Translations under genes and position numbers: made by a program
Shown here: positions 1-7,811 of the stretch, one piece after another
Layout of the letters: every line of letters begins with the position of its first letter
Numbering within the stretch: the stretch's first letter is position 1
Source: CAMYLR01 sp039590215
Lineage (GTDB): Bacteria > Gemmatimonadota > Gemmatimonadetes > JACCXV01 > JAHWKZ01
NCBI GenBank assembly: GCA_039590215.1
Contig: JBDHFX010000093.1
Coordinates: forward strand, 1-12,203
Length of the DNA: 12,203 nt
Direction of reading: 5' to 3'
The notes under the pieces: generated by a model
Databases searched by the model: none
What the model saw: only the letters and a program-made list of their open reading frames with translations
What the model was told of the DNA's origin: nothing

Positions 1-876
1 TCGGTATTCCCCATCAGGACCGGCTATGTGTGGCCAACTGCTGATCCGATCATGCCAGAAATCGATCGCCTCTACGGCATCGATCTTGGTCGGCTCTGAT
101 CCCATCGCGACTGAACTCGTCACTGAATACATAACTTGATCCGCTTTTGGGGGGCCCCAACCAGCATACTCCCAATCGATGAGCACGAGACTCCCTCCCT
201 TCAGACGACGCAGGTTCCAAGGTGTGAGGTCACCGTGCATCGGCCGCCAGTGCCCGGGGATATCGGGTTCGCGGGTGAGGGTCTCTAGCGCAGCCTGTAT
301 GTCATCAACGATGGCATCTAGTGGTACGTGGCCGGGAGCAGCATGTGTGCCATCGGGGAGCGGCGAGATAGCCAAGTAGTGCCACTCTCCGGTCCTCCCA
401 TCGGCTAACGGCTCTGGAATGCTGAAGCTACTCGGTCGATAGCGCCAAACTGACTGCATTGCGGTCGCCTCGGTGCGAAGCGATTCAACGTCGGTTTGTC
501 GGAGTTTCACGAACGCGATTGGATCGCCATCTCGCATCAACAGCAGAGCGAGACCCGGGCGATTCACGTGTGGACGTTCATAGATCCCAACCGTGTCGAT
601 CGTGCCCCAGCACTCCGTCCACTCAGTGATGAGTCGTTCCCAGATTTCGGGCGCGACTGGACCACGCCACTCGAACGCAGAACCCGGCAGCGCCCGCGGG
701 CCGAAAGCGTGCACCAGGCCCCGCGCCACCTTTCCTGCCGCGCGCGCGCGCCACTTGACTGGGGCAAGCAACGCCAATGATCTAAGCGCCGAAGCCCGAT
801 CTGACATTGGCACGAGAACCGCTCCGCGACGCGGAGGAAAGCGCTTGTAAGCCCTACCTTGGGGGCTCCAGCTCAT
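1..876 (-). CDS. APH-fold phosphotransferase, 3' end beyond window
   Basis: An uninterrupted minus-strand frame of 292 codons runs from an ATG at 876 off the left edge, so the C-terminus is missing. The kinase signature is clear: HGDLTPWN at residues 214-221 (catalytic Asp216, Asn221) and IDWEYAGWGP starting at 233 (metal-binding Asp234). AFVKLR in the N-lobe holds the probable ATP-binding Lys. This is the aminoglycoside phosphotransferase/choline-kinase fold; the real substrate is unknown and, in this locus, more likely a sugar, lipid or glycan than a drug. An N-terminal extension of about 60 residues (FPPRRGAVLVP, then a basic helical stretch ending in ALPG) precedes the kinase lobe. The ATG at 876 overlaps the end of the upstream glycosyltransferase by 23 bp and has a weak AGG five bases upstream. 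A GTG at 813 or ATG at 807 would remove the conserved-looking extension. It is the last readable gene of the leftward operon. Confidence 0.85.
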   Translation of the reverse strand, partial: MSWSPQGRAYKRFPPRRGAVLVPMSDRASALRSLALLAPVKWRARAAGKVARGLVHAFGPRALPGSAFEWRGPVAPEIWERLITEWTECWGTIDTVGIYERPHVNRPGLALLLMRDGDPIAFVKLRQTDVESLRTEATAMQSVWRYRPSSFSIPEPLADGRTGEWHYLAISPLPDGTHAAPGHVPLDAIVDDIQAALETLTREPDIPGHWRPMHGDLTPWNLRRLKGGSLVLIDWEYAGWGPPKADQVMYSVTSSVAMGSEPTKIDAVEAIDFWHDRISSWPHIAGPDGEYR

Positions 877-1639
877 AGCGCCTAACGCCGGTCGACTGGA
901 GAAGCAGGTTAAACAAAAACAGCGGATTATTGACTAGATAGCGGCGGGCCAGACGTCGGGGTTCGGTGAGCAGCCGAAAAAACCACTCGAGTCCGGCCCG
1001 CTGCATCCAACTCGGCGCCTGAGGTTTCAAACCAGCGTGGAAATCAAACGCGGCGCCGACTCCGAGCAGCACTGAAGCGTTCACTCGCCCCAGGTGCTCG
1101 CTCATCCACCGCTCCTGCTTGGGCGTGCCCAACCCCACCCACACGATGTCCGGCTTCGTCGCGTTGATCATCTCGACGATCTCCTCGTCCTCCTGAGGGG
1201 ACAGCGGGCGAAATGGAGGTGAAAAGGTCCCAGCAATGACAAGTCCAGGGAAACGACTCGCTAGACGCGCGGCCAGACGCTCGGGCACTCCCTCACCGGC
1301 TCCATAAAAGAAATGTCGACACTGTCGGGGCAGAAACCGTTCGCAACATGCCAGCAACAGATCCGGCCCATAGACCCGAGTAATGTCCGAGAATCCCTGG
1401 AGCCGGCCTGTCCAGACCAGTGGAACACCATCCGGGGTTACCATCCCAGCCTTGTTGTGAATGTCCCGAAAAGCTGGGTCACGCTGACTTTCCATCACGC
1501 CGTAGACGGTAGCTACACACACGTAATGCTGTTCACCAGCTTCCATCCAATGGGCGATCGTATCCAGCGTCCGAGGCATGTCTATCGCACTGACACCTAC
1601 ACCAAGGACGTTGACCCGAGGATCAGCGGGCTGTGTCAA
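854..1639 (-). CDS. WecG/TagA/CpsF family glycosyltransferase (GT26)
   Basis: This is a GT26 enzyme that transfers a sugar (N-acetylmannosamine, ManNAcA or glucose in known members) from a nucleotide donor to a polyprenyl-diphosphate-linked acceptor at the inner face of the cytoplasmic membrane. Visible motifs: VNVLGVGVSAI near the start, TPDGVP at 68-73 (Asp70 matches the proposed catalytic base of TagA), VWVGLGTPKQERW at 167-179, GVGAAFDFHAG at 193-203, and a C-terminal GLEWFFRL/EPRRLARRY segment typical of the membrane-docking appendage. The frame is open to an ATG at 1702, but that would put 67 bp inside the epimerase gene and add about 21 unrelated residues. A TTG at 1639 gives 261 residues, starts just before the conserved core and overlaps the epimerase stop as TTGA, so I prefer it. 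The sugar specificity cannot be read from sequence. Confidence 0.93.
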   Translation of the reverse strand: MTQPADPRVNVLGVGVSAIDMPRTLDTIAHWMEAGEQHYVCVATVYGVMESQRDPAFRDIHNKAGMVTPDGVPLVWTGRLQGFSDITRVYGPDLLLACCERFLPRQCRHFFYGAGEGVPERLAARLASRFPGLVIAGTFSPPFRPLSPQEDEEIVEMINATKPDIVWVGLGTPKQERWMSEHLGRVNASVLLGVGAAFDFHAGLKPQAPSWMQRAGLEWFFRLLTEPRRLARRYLVNNPLFLFNLLLQSTGVRRYELEPPR

Positions 1640-2637
1640 CCGGTCAACTGCCCGGCTTCTGCACCAGCGGCGAGGTTCTCGCGCACCTGATCCTCGATCC
1701 ACTCGTAGGTGATCCTAAGACCCTCCTCGAGCGACACTTGAGGGGCCCAGCCAAGGACCTCACGAAGCTTGGAGTTGTCCGAGTTTCGCCCTCGCACGCC
1801 CTGGGGTCCTTCAATGTGCTTCTTCGCGATATCGACTCCGGCCACCTCGGCTATCACGTCGGCCAGGTGGTTTATCGTGACCATCTCGTCCTGGCCCAGG
1901 TTGAGCGGACCGGGAAACTCAGACTGCTGCAACCTGAAGATCCCCTCGACACAATCTGACACGTAACAGAAAGACCGGGTCTGCTCGCCATCCCCCCATA
2001 TCTCGATCTCGTGGTCTCCGTTGAGCTTCGCGAGCGCCACCTTACGACACAAGGCGGCCGGTGCCTTCTCGCGTCCACCCTGCCAGGTACCATACGGACC
2101 AAAGATGTTGTGGAACCGAACAACCCGCGTTTCCAAATCATGTTCTTCGCGGTAGTGCATGCACAGCCGCTCGGTGATCAGCTTCTCCCAACCGTACGCA
2201 TCTTGGGGTTGCGCCGGATACGCGTCTTCTTCCTTTAACGGAGCTACATCAACTTCCTGTTGTCGATATTCGGGGTAGACGCAGGCCGAGGATGAGTAGA
2301 GATAGCGCTCCACACGGTTTTCTCGCGCCGCTTCCAGCGTGTGCGTGTTAATCAGGATGTTGTCATGGAGGATCCGGGAGTGGTTCTTAGAGATGAAACC
2401 CATGCCACCCATCTCTGCGGCCAAGGCATACACCTCTTGCACCCCCCGGGTCGCCTGTCTGCAGTTTTCCCAACGACGCAGGTCAAGCAATTCGAATTCG
2501 TCGGCTGAGGAGCTATCAAAACTCGGGTGCTTGAGGTCGACCCCACGAACCCAGTAACCCCGATCCTTCAGGTAGCGGGTCAGGTGGTACCCGATAAAAC
2601 CACCGGCACCAGTTACGACTGCCCTACGCGGCTCCAT
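1636..2637 (-). CDS. GDP-mannose 3,5-epimerase-like NAD-dependent epimerase (extended SDR)
   Basis: This 333-residue protein closely resembles plant GDP-mannose 3,5-epimerase, which converts GDP-D-mannose to GDP-L-galactose and GDP-L-gulose. Seen: NAD-binding GxxGxxG (G10, G13, G16) and the GME-like block AAEMGGMGFI at 73-82. SSACVYPE contains Cys119, YGWEK contains Tyr148 and Lys152, GTWQGGREKAPAA contains Lys191, and WGDGEQTRSF and GVRGRNSDN follow. By recalled alignment to Arabidopsis GME, Cys119, Tyr148, Lys152 and Lys191 correspond to catalytic Cys145, Tyr174, Lys178 and Lys217, so both epimerisation acid/base residues are kept. The likely role is to supply an uncommon hexose nucleotide to the polysaccharide. 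A more distant use as a 4-epimerase or 4,6-modifying SDR is possible but less likely. The start is fixed by a strong ribosome site six bases upstream. The stop overlaps the next gene by four bases (TTGA). Confidence 0.92.
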   Translation of the reverse strand: MEPRRAVVTGAGGFIGYHLTRYLKDRGYWVRGVDLKHPSFDSSSADEFELLDLRRWENCRQATRGVQEVYALAAEMGGMGFISKNHSRILHDNILINTHTLEAARENRVERYLYSSSACVYPEYRQQEVDVAPLKEEDAYPAQPQDAYGWEKLITERLCMHYREEHDLETRVVRFHNIFGPYGTWQGGREKAPAALCRKVALAKLNGDHEIEIWGDGEQTRSFCYVSDCVEGIFRLQQSEFPGPLNLGQDEMVTINHLADVIAEVAGVDIAKKHIEGPQGVRGRNSDNSKLREVLGWAPQVSLEEGLRITYEWIEDQVRENLAAGAEAGQLTG

Positions 2638-2780
2638 TGGCTTCTCCTCATTGTAGTCTTAATGTGTTGGTAATCAATCGTTTACAAGATTCTGTGTTGA
2701 TCCCGGCTCTGTCCAACCCAAGTGCAATAATCATACCCGTAGCACCCACATAAAAACTGGTTCGAGGACAAAGAGGTAGG
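2638..2780. other. AT-richer spacer upstream of the epimerase
   Basis: This 143-base stretch is visibly richer in A and T than its surroundings and has no convincing reading frame on either strand; a minus frame across 2648-2890 has unnatural composition. If the small ORF at 2781-3152 is not a gene, the uncoded interval reaches 3078 (441 bases). It could hold a secondary promoter for epimerase-GT26-kinase. I see no factor-independent terminator or clear -35/-10 pair at sensible spacing from the start codon. Confidence 0.5.
2644..2649 (-). promoter_or_regulatory. Shine-Dalgarno GAGGAG for the epimerase
   Basis: On the minus strand GAGGAG sits six bases before the ATG at 2637. It is the strongest ribosome-binding site in the window and fixes the epimerase start. 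Most other genes here begin by overlap with the preceding stop, so a strong independent site suggests this gene is translated without coupling, consistent with the gap upstream of it. Confidence 0.75.
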
Positions 2781-3152
2781 CTAGCTGACTTCTCGGAGGG
2801 ATGCTCCACCGATTTCAAGCGCTGGCAGCAACGGCAGGAGGTGGTTGGCGATATCGCTCGCATTTGTACCACCAGGCTGCCACCGAACACTCTTGCCTTC
2901 TACAAACACCACGTCCTTTCCAGCCTCACTCGCCCACTGCTCAACGTGTCGCAGGTCAGTCAGCACGAGCTTGGCGCCCAATGTGACCGCTCGGAGCTCA
3001 GCCCGACTCGTGTACGGAACGTACTCAACGTCACTCCCGTTTCGCTCGCCGCCGCTCTGTGGCCCATCCGCCAGGTTGTCAAAGGCAGCCCAGCCAGCTC
3101 TGAGGGAGCGCTCCGTCGACCCGCTGGTCCAGAGCAGCGACCACGTAGCCAT
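2781..3152 (-). CDS. Unrecognised small ORF, possibly a remnant of a larger gene
   Basis: This minus-strand frame is open from at least 3227 (GTG) and ends in TAG at 2781; the ATG at 3152 gives 123 residues. The part from about 3015 down has natural protein character, with alternating beta/alpha patterning (TLGAKLVLTDLRHVEQW, then GKDVVFVEGKSVRW) and ordinary codon choice. The first 35 or so residues look arbitrary and overlap the sugar-transferase tail by 74 bp in another frame. There is no ribosome site before the ATG. I do not recognise the family; the pattern resembles one half of a Rossmann-like or glycosyltransferase domain. Either a small gene or the 3' remnant of a truncated or frameshifted gene fits. 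Read together with the odd C-terminal tail of the sugar transferase, decay or rearrangement is more likely than an intact gene. Confidence 0.35.
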   Translation of the reverse strand: MATWSLLWTSGSTERSLRAGWAAFDNLADGPQSGGERNGSDVEYVPYTSRAELRAVTLGAKLVLTDLRHVEQWASEAGKDVVFVEGKSVRWQPGGTNASDIANHLLPLLPALEIGGASLREVS

Positions 3153-4674
3153 CGGCGGTAACGGGTTGTGGCGAGGTATCCTCGGTCGGCCGATTCTCCG
3201 AGAGAACGTTGATGTGCGGGACGACACGTCGCCGACTCATCCTTCTCGGTACTAGTCCGATCGTGAAAAACAACGTTTCGAAAAGAATGAGAAGATCCAT
3301 GAGCAACGACTGATTTCGAATGTAGTAAAGGTCGTACTCCAGGTTCTCGTGTATCTCCGAGTGCCTGTCAGCACTCAGCTGCCAGATCCCCGTTATTCCG
3401 GGTTTCACACTTAGCCTCTGTCGCTCGAGCGGGGAGTATTCCTCTACGATGAAAGGCATCTCCGGACGCGGACCCACGATACTCATCTCGCCGCGGAGCA
3501 CGTTGACAAGTTGAGGCAGTTCGTCGAATCCCCCCATTCGAAGCAGGCGCCCAACCCTCGTTATCCGCGGGTCGACATCGCCGGCCGGGGAGCGTTCATA
3601 GGGATTCACCTCCACATTCATCGTTCGGAACTTGAGAATCTCAAGCTCCTTCCCCCGCAGACCACGGCGTTTCTGACGGAACAGCACCGGGCCGCGCGAG
3701 TCAAGCTTGATGAGGATCGCCGCGGCTACCCAGAGCGGTGTTGTCACGATCAGTAGGAACGTCGCCACCATCAGATCAAAGGCCCTCTTGGCTATGAGGT
3801 AGACCCCACGTGGACGAGCGAAGCTGGGCCGAATAACTGGGATCGCGCTGAGATCCTCTACATCCAGAAGATCAGCCCGCAATCCTCCCAGTCGCGGTAC
3901 GATTCCGACCTTGATCGACAGCTCATTGGCCAACCTGATTATCGCTCTATGTCGCTCCGTATTGGTCAACGGAACGGTCACCAGCATCTCATCAATCTCA
4001 TGTTCCTTGACCAAGACGGGCAGATCTCTAAGTCGACCGAGAATCCGCGCCTCGAACAACTGGGAGGGCATCGCTTGATCCACGGTGCATGTGACCGCAG
4101 CGCCCCGGGGGGCGAAGTCGTCCACGAAACCCACCACCCGGCAACCGTGGTGCGGCGCGTGCAGGAGCTTTTTCATCAACAGCTTGCCAGTCTGGCCACA
4201 GCCGTAGATCAGAACATTGCGCCCCAACTTCCCTTTCACGTCAAGCGATGAGAAGAACGCCGAAATCAGTCGTCGAGCCAACAGGATGAGGAGCGTGGAG
4301 ACCGTGATCCCGACGATTACGATAAACCGCGAGTACCCGCCGAGCTTGAACAGGAAGAGGATTGCGAAGAAAACGGCAGTGGCCATGAGGACCCCTTTGA
4401 CCACTGTTTCATACTCTCGGAGATTCAGGACGCTGGCGCGTTCGCGATACAGATCGAGGCTCCAGAACACCACCACACAAATGGCACCGAACATGACGGC
4501 GACCTCGAAGTACGTGATCTCGATCCCAGGCTCCTGAACCCAGGCACCCCCCAATCGCCAGTTGTAGGTGCGAAGACTCAGGCCGAACCCGGTCAACACG
4601 ACCAGAAAGTCGATCATCGCGCGGCACACTTTGATCCCGCGCTGATCCAGCCTCATGGGTGAGGTTCTGTCCAT
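3079..4674 (-). CDS. Polyprenyl-phosphate hexose-1-phosphate transferase (WbaP/WcaJ-like initiating enzyme)
   Basis: This enzyme transfers a sugar-1-phosphate from a nucleotide sugar to undecaprenyl phosphate, the first step of repeat-unit assembly. From the ATG at 4674 (531 residues) there are about four N-terminal hydrophobic segments within residues 20-135. A soluble Rossmann-like domain follows (VLIYGCGQTGKLL at 154-166), then a hydrophobic hairpin at 300-322. The catalytic bacterial sugar transferase domain has KFRTM at 348-352, DELPQ at 384-388 (Asp-Glu dyad), SIVGPRPE at 398-405, KPGITGIWQ at 424-432 and EYDLYYI at 446-452. A TTG at 4698 would add eight residues; the ATG has AGAAG about six bases upstream. 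The family normally ends soon after the LLMDLLILFETLFF segment. Here about 50 further residues of low conservation follow, crossing into the small downstream ORF, which suggests a rearranged 3' end. The domain order argues against a glycosyltransferase of another type. Confidence 0.94.
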   Translation of the reverse strand: MDRTSPMRLDQRGIKVCRAMIDFLVVLTGFGLSLRTYNWRLGGAWVQEPGIEITYFEVAVMFGAICVVVFWSLDLYRERASVLNLREYETVVKGVLMATAVFFAILFLFKLGGYSRFIVIVGITVSTLLILLARRLISAFFSSLDVKGKLGRNVLIYGCGQTGKLLMKKLLHAPHHGCRVVGFVDDFAPRGAAVTCTVDQAMPSQLFEARILGRLRDLPVLVKEHEIDEMLVTVPLTNTERHRAIIRLANELSIKVGIVPRLGGLRADLLDVEDLSAIPVIRPSFARPRGVYLIAKRAFDLMVATFLLIVTTPLWVAAAILIKLDSRGPVLFRQKRRGLRGKELEILKFRTMNVEVNPYERSPAGDVDPRITRVGRLLRMGGFDELPQLVNVLRGEMSIVGPRPEMPFIVEEYSPLERQRLSVKPGITGIWQLSADRHSEIHENLEYDLYYIRNQSLLMDLLILFETLFFTIGLVPRRMSRRRVVPHINVLSENRPTEDTSPQPVTADGYVVAALDQRVDGALPQSWLGCL

Positions 4675-4713
4675 GTTTTGTCTTCTAGTTCCCCCCAACC
4701 GGTCTTGGAGAGC

Positions 4714-5325
4714 CTAGCGCGTCATCGCACCAACGACGATAGCGGTGACCGAGATCGAAGCTGTGACTAGCAACGTCCGGTTTCTTTCCACCCAACCCTT
4801 CTCGGGAACCAGTATTTGGTCACCGGACCGAACCTGATGCGAAACCTCGCTATCGAGTCTTACTTCGAACTGTTCCCCGTCTCGAACGATCTTGATGTCA
4901 CCGCTTCTGCCGAGAGACGTTGCACCACCGGCGAGAGCGACCACATCACCCAGCGTCATCGTTGGATCGGCATGATAAAGCCCGGGGTTTCTTACTTCGC
5001 CCAGGACACGAACGCGCCGTAGGAATGTGACCTGAATCGTCTGGTTTCTGAGTTGCTCGTTGTAAGCGGATACGAGCTCACGTTTAAATGTAGCCGGGGT
5101 CTTGTTGGAGGCTTCTCGCAACCCGATAAGAGGCAGTGCAACCATCCCAGTTTCATCCACCAGGTAATCACCATTCATATCGACCTCGCGGGACAACGCG
5201 ACCCGAACCATATCCCCCGGTTGCAGCTGGTCGGCGATACCACCGGAATCCTGCGCGAACCCGGTGCCAAAACCGAGGGTGAGGCCGATCGCCCCAAGCA
5301 TTACGCATCGCATCAGGGCACTCAA
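4714..5325 (-). CDS. Wza-like polysaccharide export protein (short form)
   Basis: This periplasmic or outer-membrane-associated export protein has 203 residues against about 380 for E. coli Wza. Signal peptide: residues 1-25 (hydrophobic stretch ending GFGTGFA, then QD), with no lipobox Cys at the cleavage site, so it is probably not a lipoprotein. LQPGDMVRVAL at 34-44 through residue 102 matches the polysaccharide export (PES) domain. VRVLGEVRNPGLYHADPTMTLGDV with ALAGGATSLGR forms one SLBB domain. A C-terminal hydrophobic segment (LLVTASISVTAIVVGAM) ends the protein; it lacks Wza's large repeated SLBB region. The frame can start at TTG 5325, overlapping the kinase stop as TTGA, or at ATG 5313, which gives a more compact signal peptide. 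The neighbours, a BY-kinase and an initiating transferase, fit a Wza-Wzc export pair. Confidence 0.93.
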   Translation of the reverse strand: MSALMRCVMLGAIGLTLGFGTGFAQDSGGIADQLQPGDMVRVALSREVDMNGDYLVDETGMVALPLIGLREASNKTPATFKRELVSAYNEQLRNQTIQVTFLRRVRVLGEVRNPGLYHADPTMTLGDVVALAGGATSLGRSGDIKIVRDGEQFEVRLDSEVSHQVRSGDQILVPEKGWVERNRTLLVTASISVTAIVVGAMTR

Positions 5326-7811
5326 CTTTCGAACTCTGTGACGTAGTCGTGACTGTACGTCGTGTAGTACTCAGGCAGATCGACGTCGTTCAGCACTAAC
5401 CCGACGACGCGAGCGTTCGCGCGCGTCAACCGCTTCAAAGTGAGATCCAACGCCGAACGGTCGGTCACTCCACCTCGAACGACGACGACGACAGCATCCA
5501 CTCGCGAAGCGATCGTCGCAGCGTCTGTCAAGACGTTCAAGGGCGGCGTGTCGACAACCACGAGATCGAAGTTCTCTTCTCCGTAGTCGAGCAGGGATCC
5601 AACCCTGATGGCGTGTTTCTCCAGCATCCCAACTGACCGCACCTGCGGATTTCCTGCCGAGATCACCCGCAACTGCCCCCCGTCCCGCAGATCCAACTCC
5701 TGAAGTACAGACGGCATATCAGCTTGCCCCGTTAAGACGTCGGTTAGACCCGCGCTGGTCCAGGCGAGGTCGAAGAAACGAGCCACGCCGCTGGCCCTAA
5801 GGTCAGCGTCGAGAAGCAGCGTTTTCCGGCCATGCACGGCCTGAGCGATGGCGAGGTTGCACGCGGTAAAGGTCTTACCGTCGCCACGAGACGCGCTCGT
5901 CACGGCGATGGAGCGCAAACCCCGAGTGCCAAGCCGCTGGCCGGTAAACCGCAGATCGGCCGCCAGGCTTCGGAAGGCCTCGATTACGAGTTCCTCCTCC
6001 CACATGTCTCGAGAAGCGCCGACCTTGGCTAGCTTGCCGTCGCCGTCGCTCACCACACCGCTCTCCGTGGCCAGCCTCCGAGCACCGTTTCCACCAACAG
6101 CCGCGATCGGACCCGGGGTTCTGAGAGCCGGGATCATGGCGAGCACGGGCACGCCCGTTTCGCGCTCGACATCCCTGCGTTCGCGGATCTTCGAGTCGGT
6201 CAGCTCGCGAACCGCCGCCAGGGCAGCCCCGACGCACAGACCCAAGAACAGCCCGATCAACAGATTCAGCTTTACGTTCGGAGCTGACGGATAGAAGGGA
6301 AAGGACGCGCGGTCCACGACGCTCACGCTGGGCAGATTGACCATCTCTGCCACCTCTGCCTCACGAAGACGGACCTGCAGGAACTGATACAGATCCTCGA
6401 GAAGGGTCACCTGTCGTCGTAACCTGGCTGTTTCGACTTGCTTTTGCGGAATCACGGCTAGCTGACCACCCGCACTACCCAACGATCGATTCAACGACGT
6501 GATCTGAGCCGCTATCGCTTCCTGGTAGCCCTCAGCAAAATCCTTCAGCTGACTCTCTATCTCACGAATCCGATTATCGACGGCGGCAACATCGGGGTTT
6601 CGCTCCGTCCTCGTCACCGTCAGCTCGCTGCGACGGTTCTCAAGGTCAACGAGGGTCTCAACCAGCTGCCCCACGACTCGATTCTCCGTCTTTAGGAATG
6701 TCGGATAACTCGCCAGATCCCGATATTTACGGTTGGTGCCGTCGTCCGCGGTGGCATCGAGCAGGGTGGCCAGCGCTGACCGTTCCGCCTCCAGTTGCTC
6801 TCTTTCGGCTCGAATCCGTGCATGCTGTTGCACCTCGGTCGAAGCACGTTGATCGAGAGCGACCGCTTGATTCGCCCTTTGGTAACCAGCGAGCTCGTCC
6901 TCGGCCGCCGTAAGCCGAGTCTTCACTTGTTCAACTTGCTCTGACAAAAAGTCCGCCGCGCCCGATGCCTCCGCGTGTTGCAGGCTCGCACGCAGGTCCA
7001 AATAGGACTCGGTGACGCTCTCGCACAGCCCATGCGCCTCCTCGGGCGAAGCCCCTGCGCACGTGAGACGAATCAGGTCGGCGTCCCTTCGGACTGGAGA
7101 TGCACTCACTCTGCCCTGCACACCGACAACCGACCGCTCAAACGGACTGGTTGACACCGTAATCTGCTCGACCTGCAGATCCGTCGGTAACCCTAGAGTC
7201 AAGCCTCCCAACAGCACGTCGGCTGACTCGTAGCCATCCGGGATCTCAGCGATCGTCGTACCCGACTGGTCGTCAATCACAACCATGCCGCCGTCACTGT
7301 CGGGCTCGATCGTGTACTGTCCGGGTTCGATCTCTCGCGATGCAACCACTCTCGAGAACACATCCGACGGTTGAACACTTTCTCCGTCAACCGTGGCTGA
7401 TACGTGCATCGCTTGCTTCTCTACGATCGGCTCGATTACCCGGCGGCTCGTGATGAGCTCGATCTCAGTTTCGAGCGTGTTTGTTTGACCCAAGCGTTGC
7501 AATACCTCGAGCGCTGAATTCCCTTCTTGCTGTTGCCGAGCCTCGACGAGAACTGTAGCCCACGACGTATAAGTCCGGGGTGTCATTTGAGTGTACGCCG
7601 CTACCGCCGCCGTCACGGGAAGAAAACCCGCCAGGATGATCCACCGACGACGACGAACGATGCCCCAGATCAGACTAAGCGGCGATACCTTAGCTGCAGT
7701 GGGATCGTGACCCGGAAGTAGATAGGTCATCGAGGTTTCCATCGGGCGAGGCCAGTAAGCTGGCTTCTGAACCGGTAGAAACTCGTTATGTTCTGGTGAG
7801 TTCGTTTCCAT
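5322..7811 (-). CDS. Wzz-domain polysaccharide co-polymerase with BY-type tyrosine autokinase (Wzc-like)
   Basis: This inner-membrane protein controls polymer length and export through cycles of tyrosine autophosphorylation (829 residues). Seen: a basic RRRR then hydrophobic segment 1 (about 57-73), a Wzz region, a charged coiled-coil stretch (about 285-480), and PSAPNVKLNLLIGLFLG entering hydrophobic segment 2 (about 514-534). The cytoplasmic kinase has Walker A SASRGDGKT at 639-647, Walker A' LLLDADLR at 665-672 and Walker B VVVDTPP at 751-757. Four tyrosines cluster in the last 15 residues (815, 816, 819, 823) as phospho-acceptors. The oligomerisation motif EX2RX2R reads E611, R614, then Ala617, so the second Arg is absent at its usual spacing; an Arg occurs at 621. 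The ATG has AGAGG about 12 bases upstream. It is the first gene of the leftward operon, and its stop overlaps the export gene. Confidence 0.96.
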   Translation of the reverse strand: METNSPEHNEFLPVQKPAYWPRPMETSMTYLLPGHDPTAAKVSPLSLIWGIVRRRRWIILAGFLPVTAAVAAYTQMTPRTYTSWATVLVEARQQQEGNSALEVLQRLGQTNTLETEIELITSRRVIEPIVEKQAMHVSATVDGESVQPSDVFSRVVASREIEPGQYTIEPDSDGGMVVIDDQSGTTIAEIPDGYESADVLLGGLTLGLPTDLQVEQITVSTSPFERSVVGVQGRVSASPVRRDADLIRLTCAGASPEEAHGLCESVTESYLDLRASLQHAEASGAADFLSEQVEQVKTRLTAAEDELAGYQRANQAVALDQRASTEVQQHARIRAEREQLEAERSALATLLDATADDGTNRKYRDLASYPTFLKTENRVVGQLVETLVDLENRRSELTVTRTERNPDVAAVDNRIREIESQLKDFAEGYQEAIAAQITSLNRSLGSAGGQLAVIPQKQVETARLRRQVTLLEDLYQFLQVRLREAEVAEMVNLPSVSVVDRASFPFYPSAPNVKLNLLIGLFLGLCVGAALAAVRELTDSKIRERRDVERETGVPVLAMIPALRTPGPIAAVGGNGARRLATESGVVSDGDGKLAKVGASRDMWEEELVIEAFRSLAADLRFTGQRLGTRGLRSIAVTSASRGDGKTFTACNLAIAQAVHGRKTLLLDADLRASGVARFFDLAWTSAGLTDVLTGQADMPSVLQELDLRDGGQLRVISAGNPQVRSVGMLEKHAIRVGSLLDYGEENFDLVVVDTPPLNVLTDAATIASRVDAVVVVVRGGVTDRSALDLTLKRLTRANARVVGLVLNDVDLPEYYTTYSHDYVTEFES

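Noticed and set aside
1636..1702. ATG at 1702 as the start of the GT26 glycosyltransferase
   Set aside because: It would overlap the epimerase by 67 bp and add an Arg-rich segment not typical of the family; TTG 1639 begins just before the conserved core.
2650..2677. TTGATT-16-TACAAT promoter on the minus strand before the epimerase
   Set aside because: The hexamers and spacing look acceptable, but the start of transcription would fall inside the Shine-Dalgarno sequence, leaving it incomplete.
2841..3255. Plus-strand frames of 106 and 136 residues
   Set aside because: They lie antisense to the sugar-transferase end and the small minus ORF, have Ser/Arg/Pro-rich shadow composition and show no recognisable motif.
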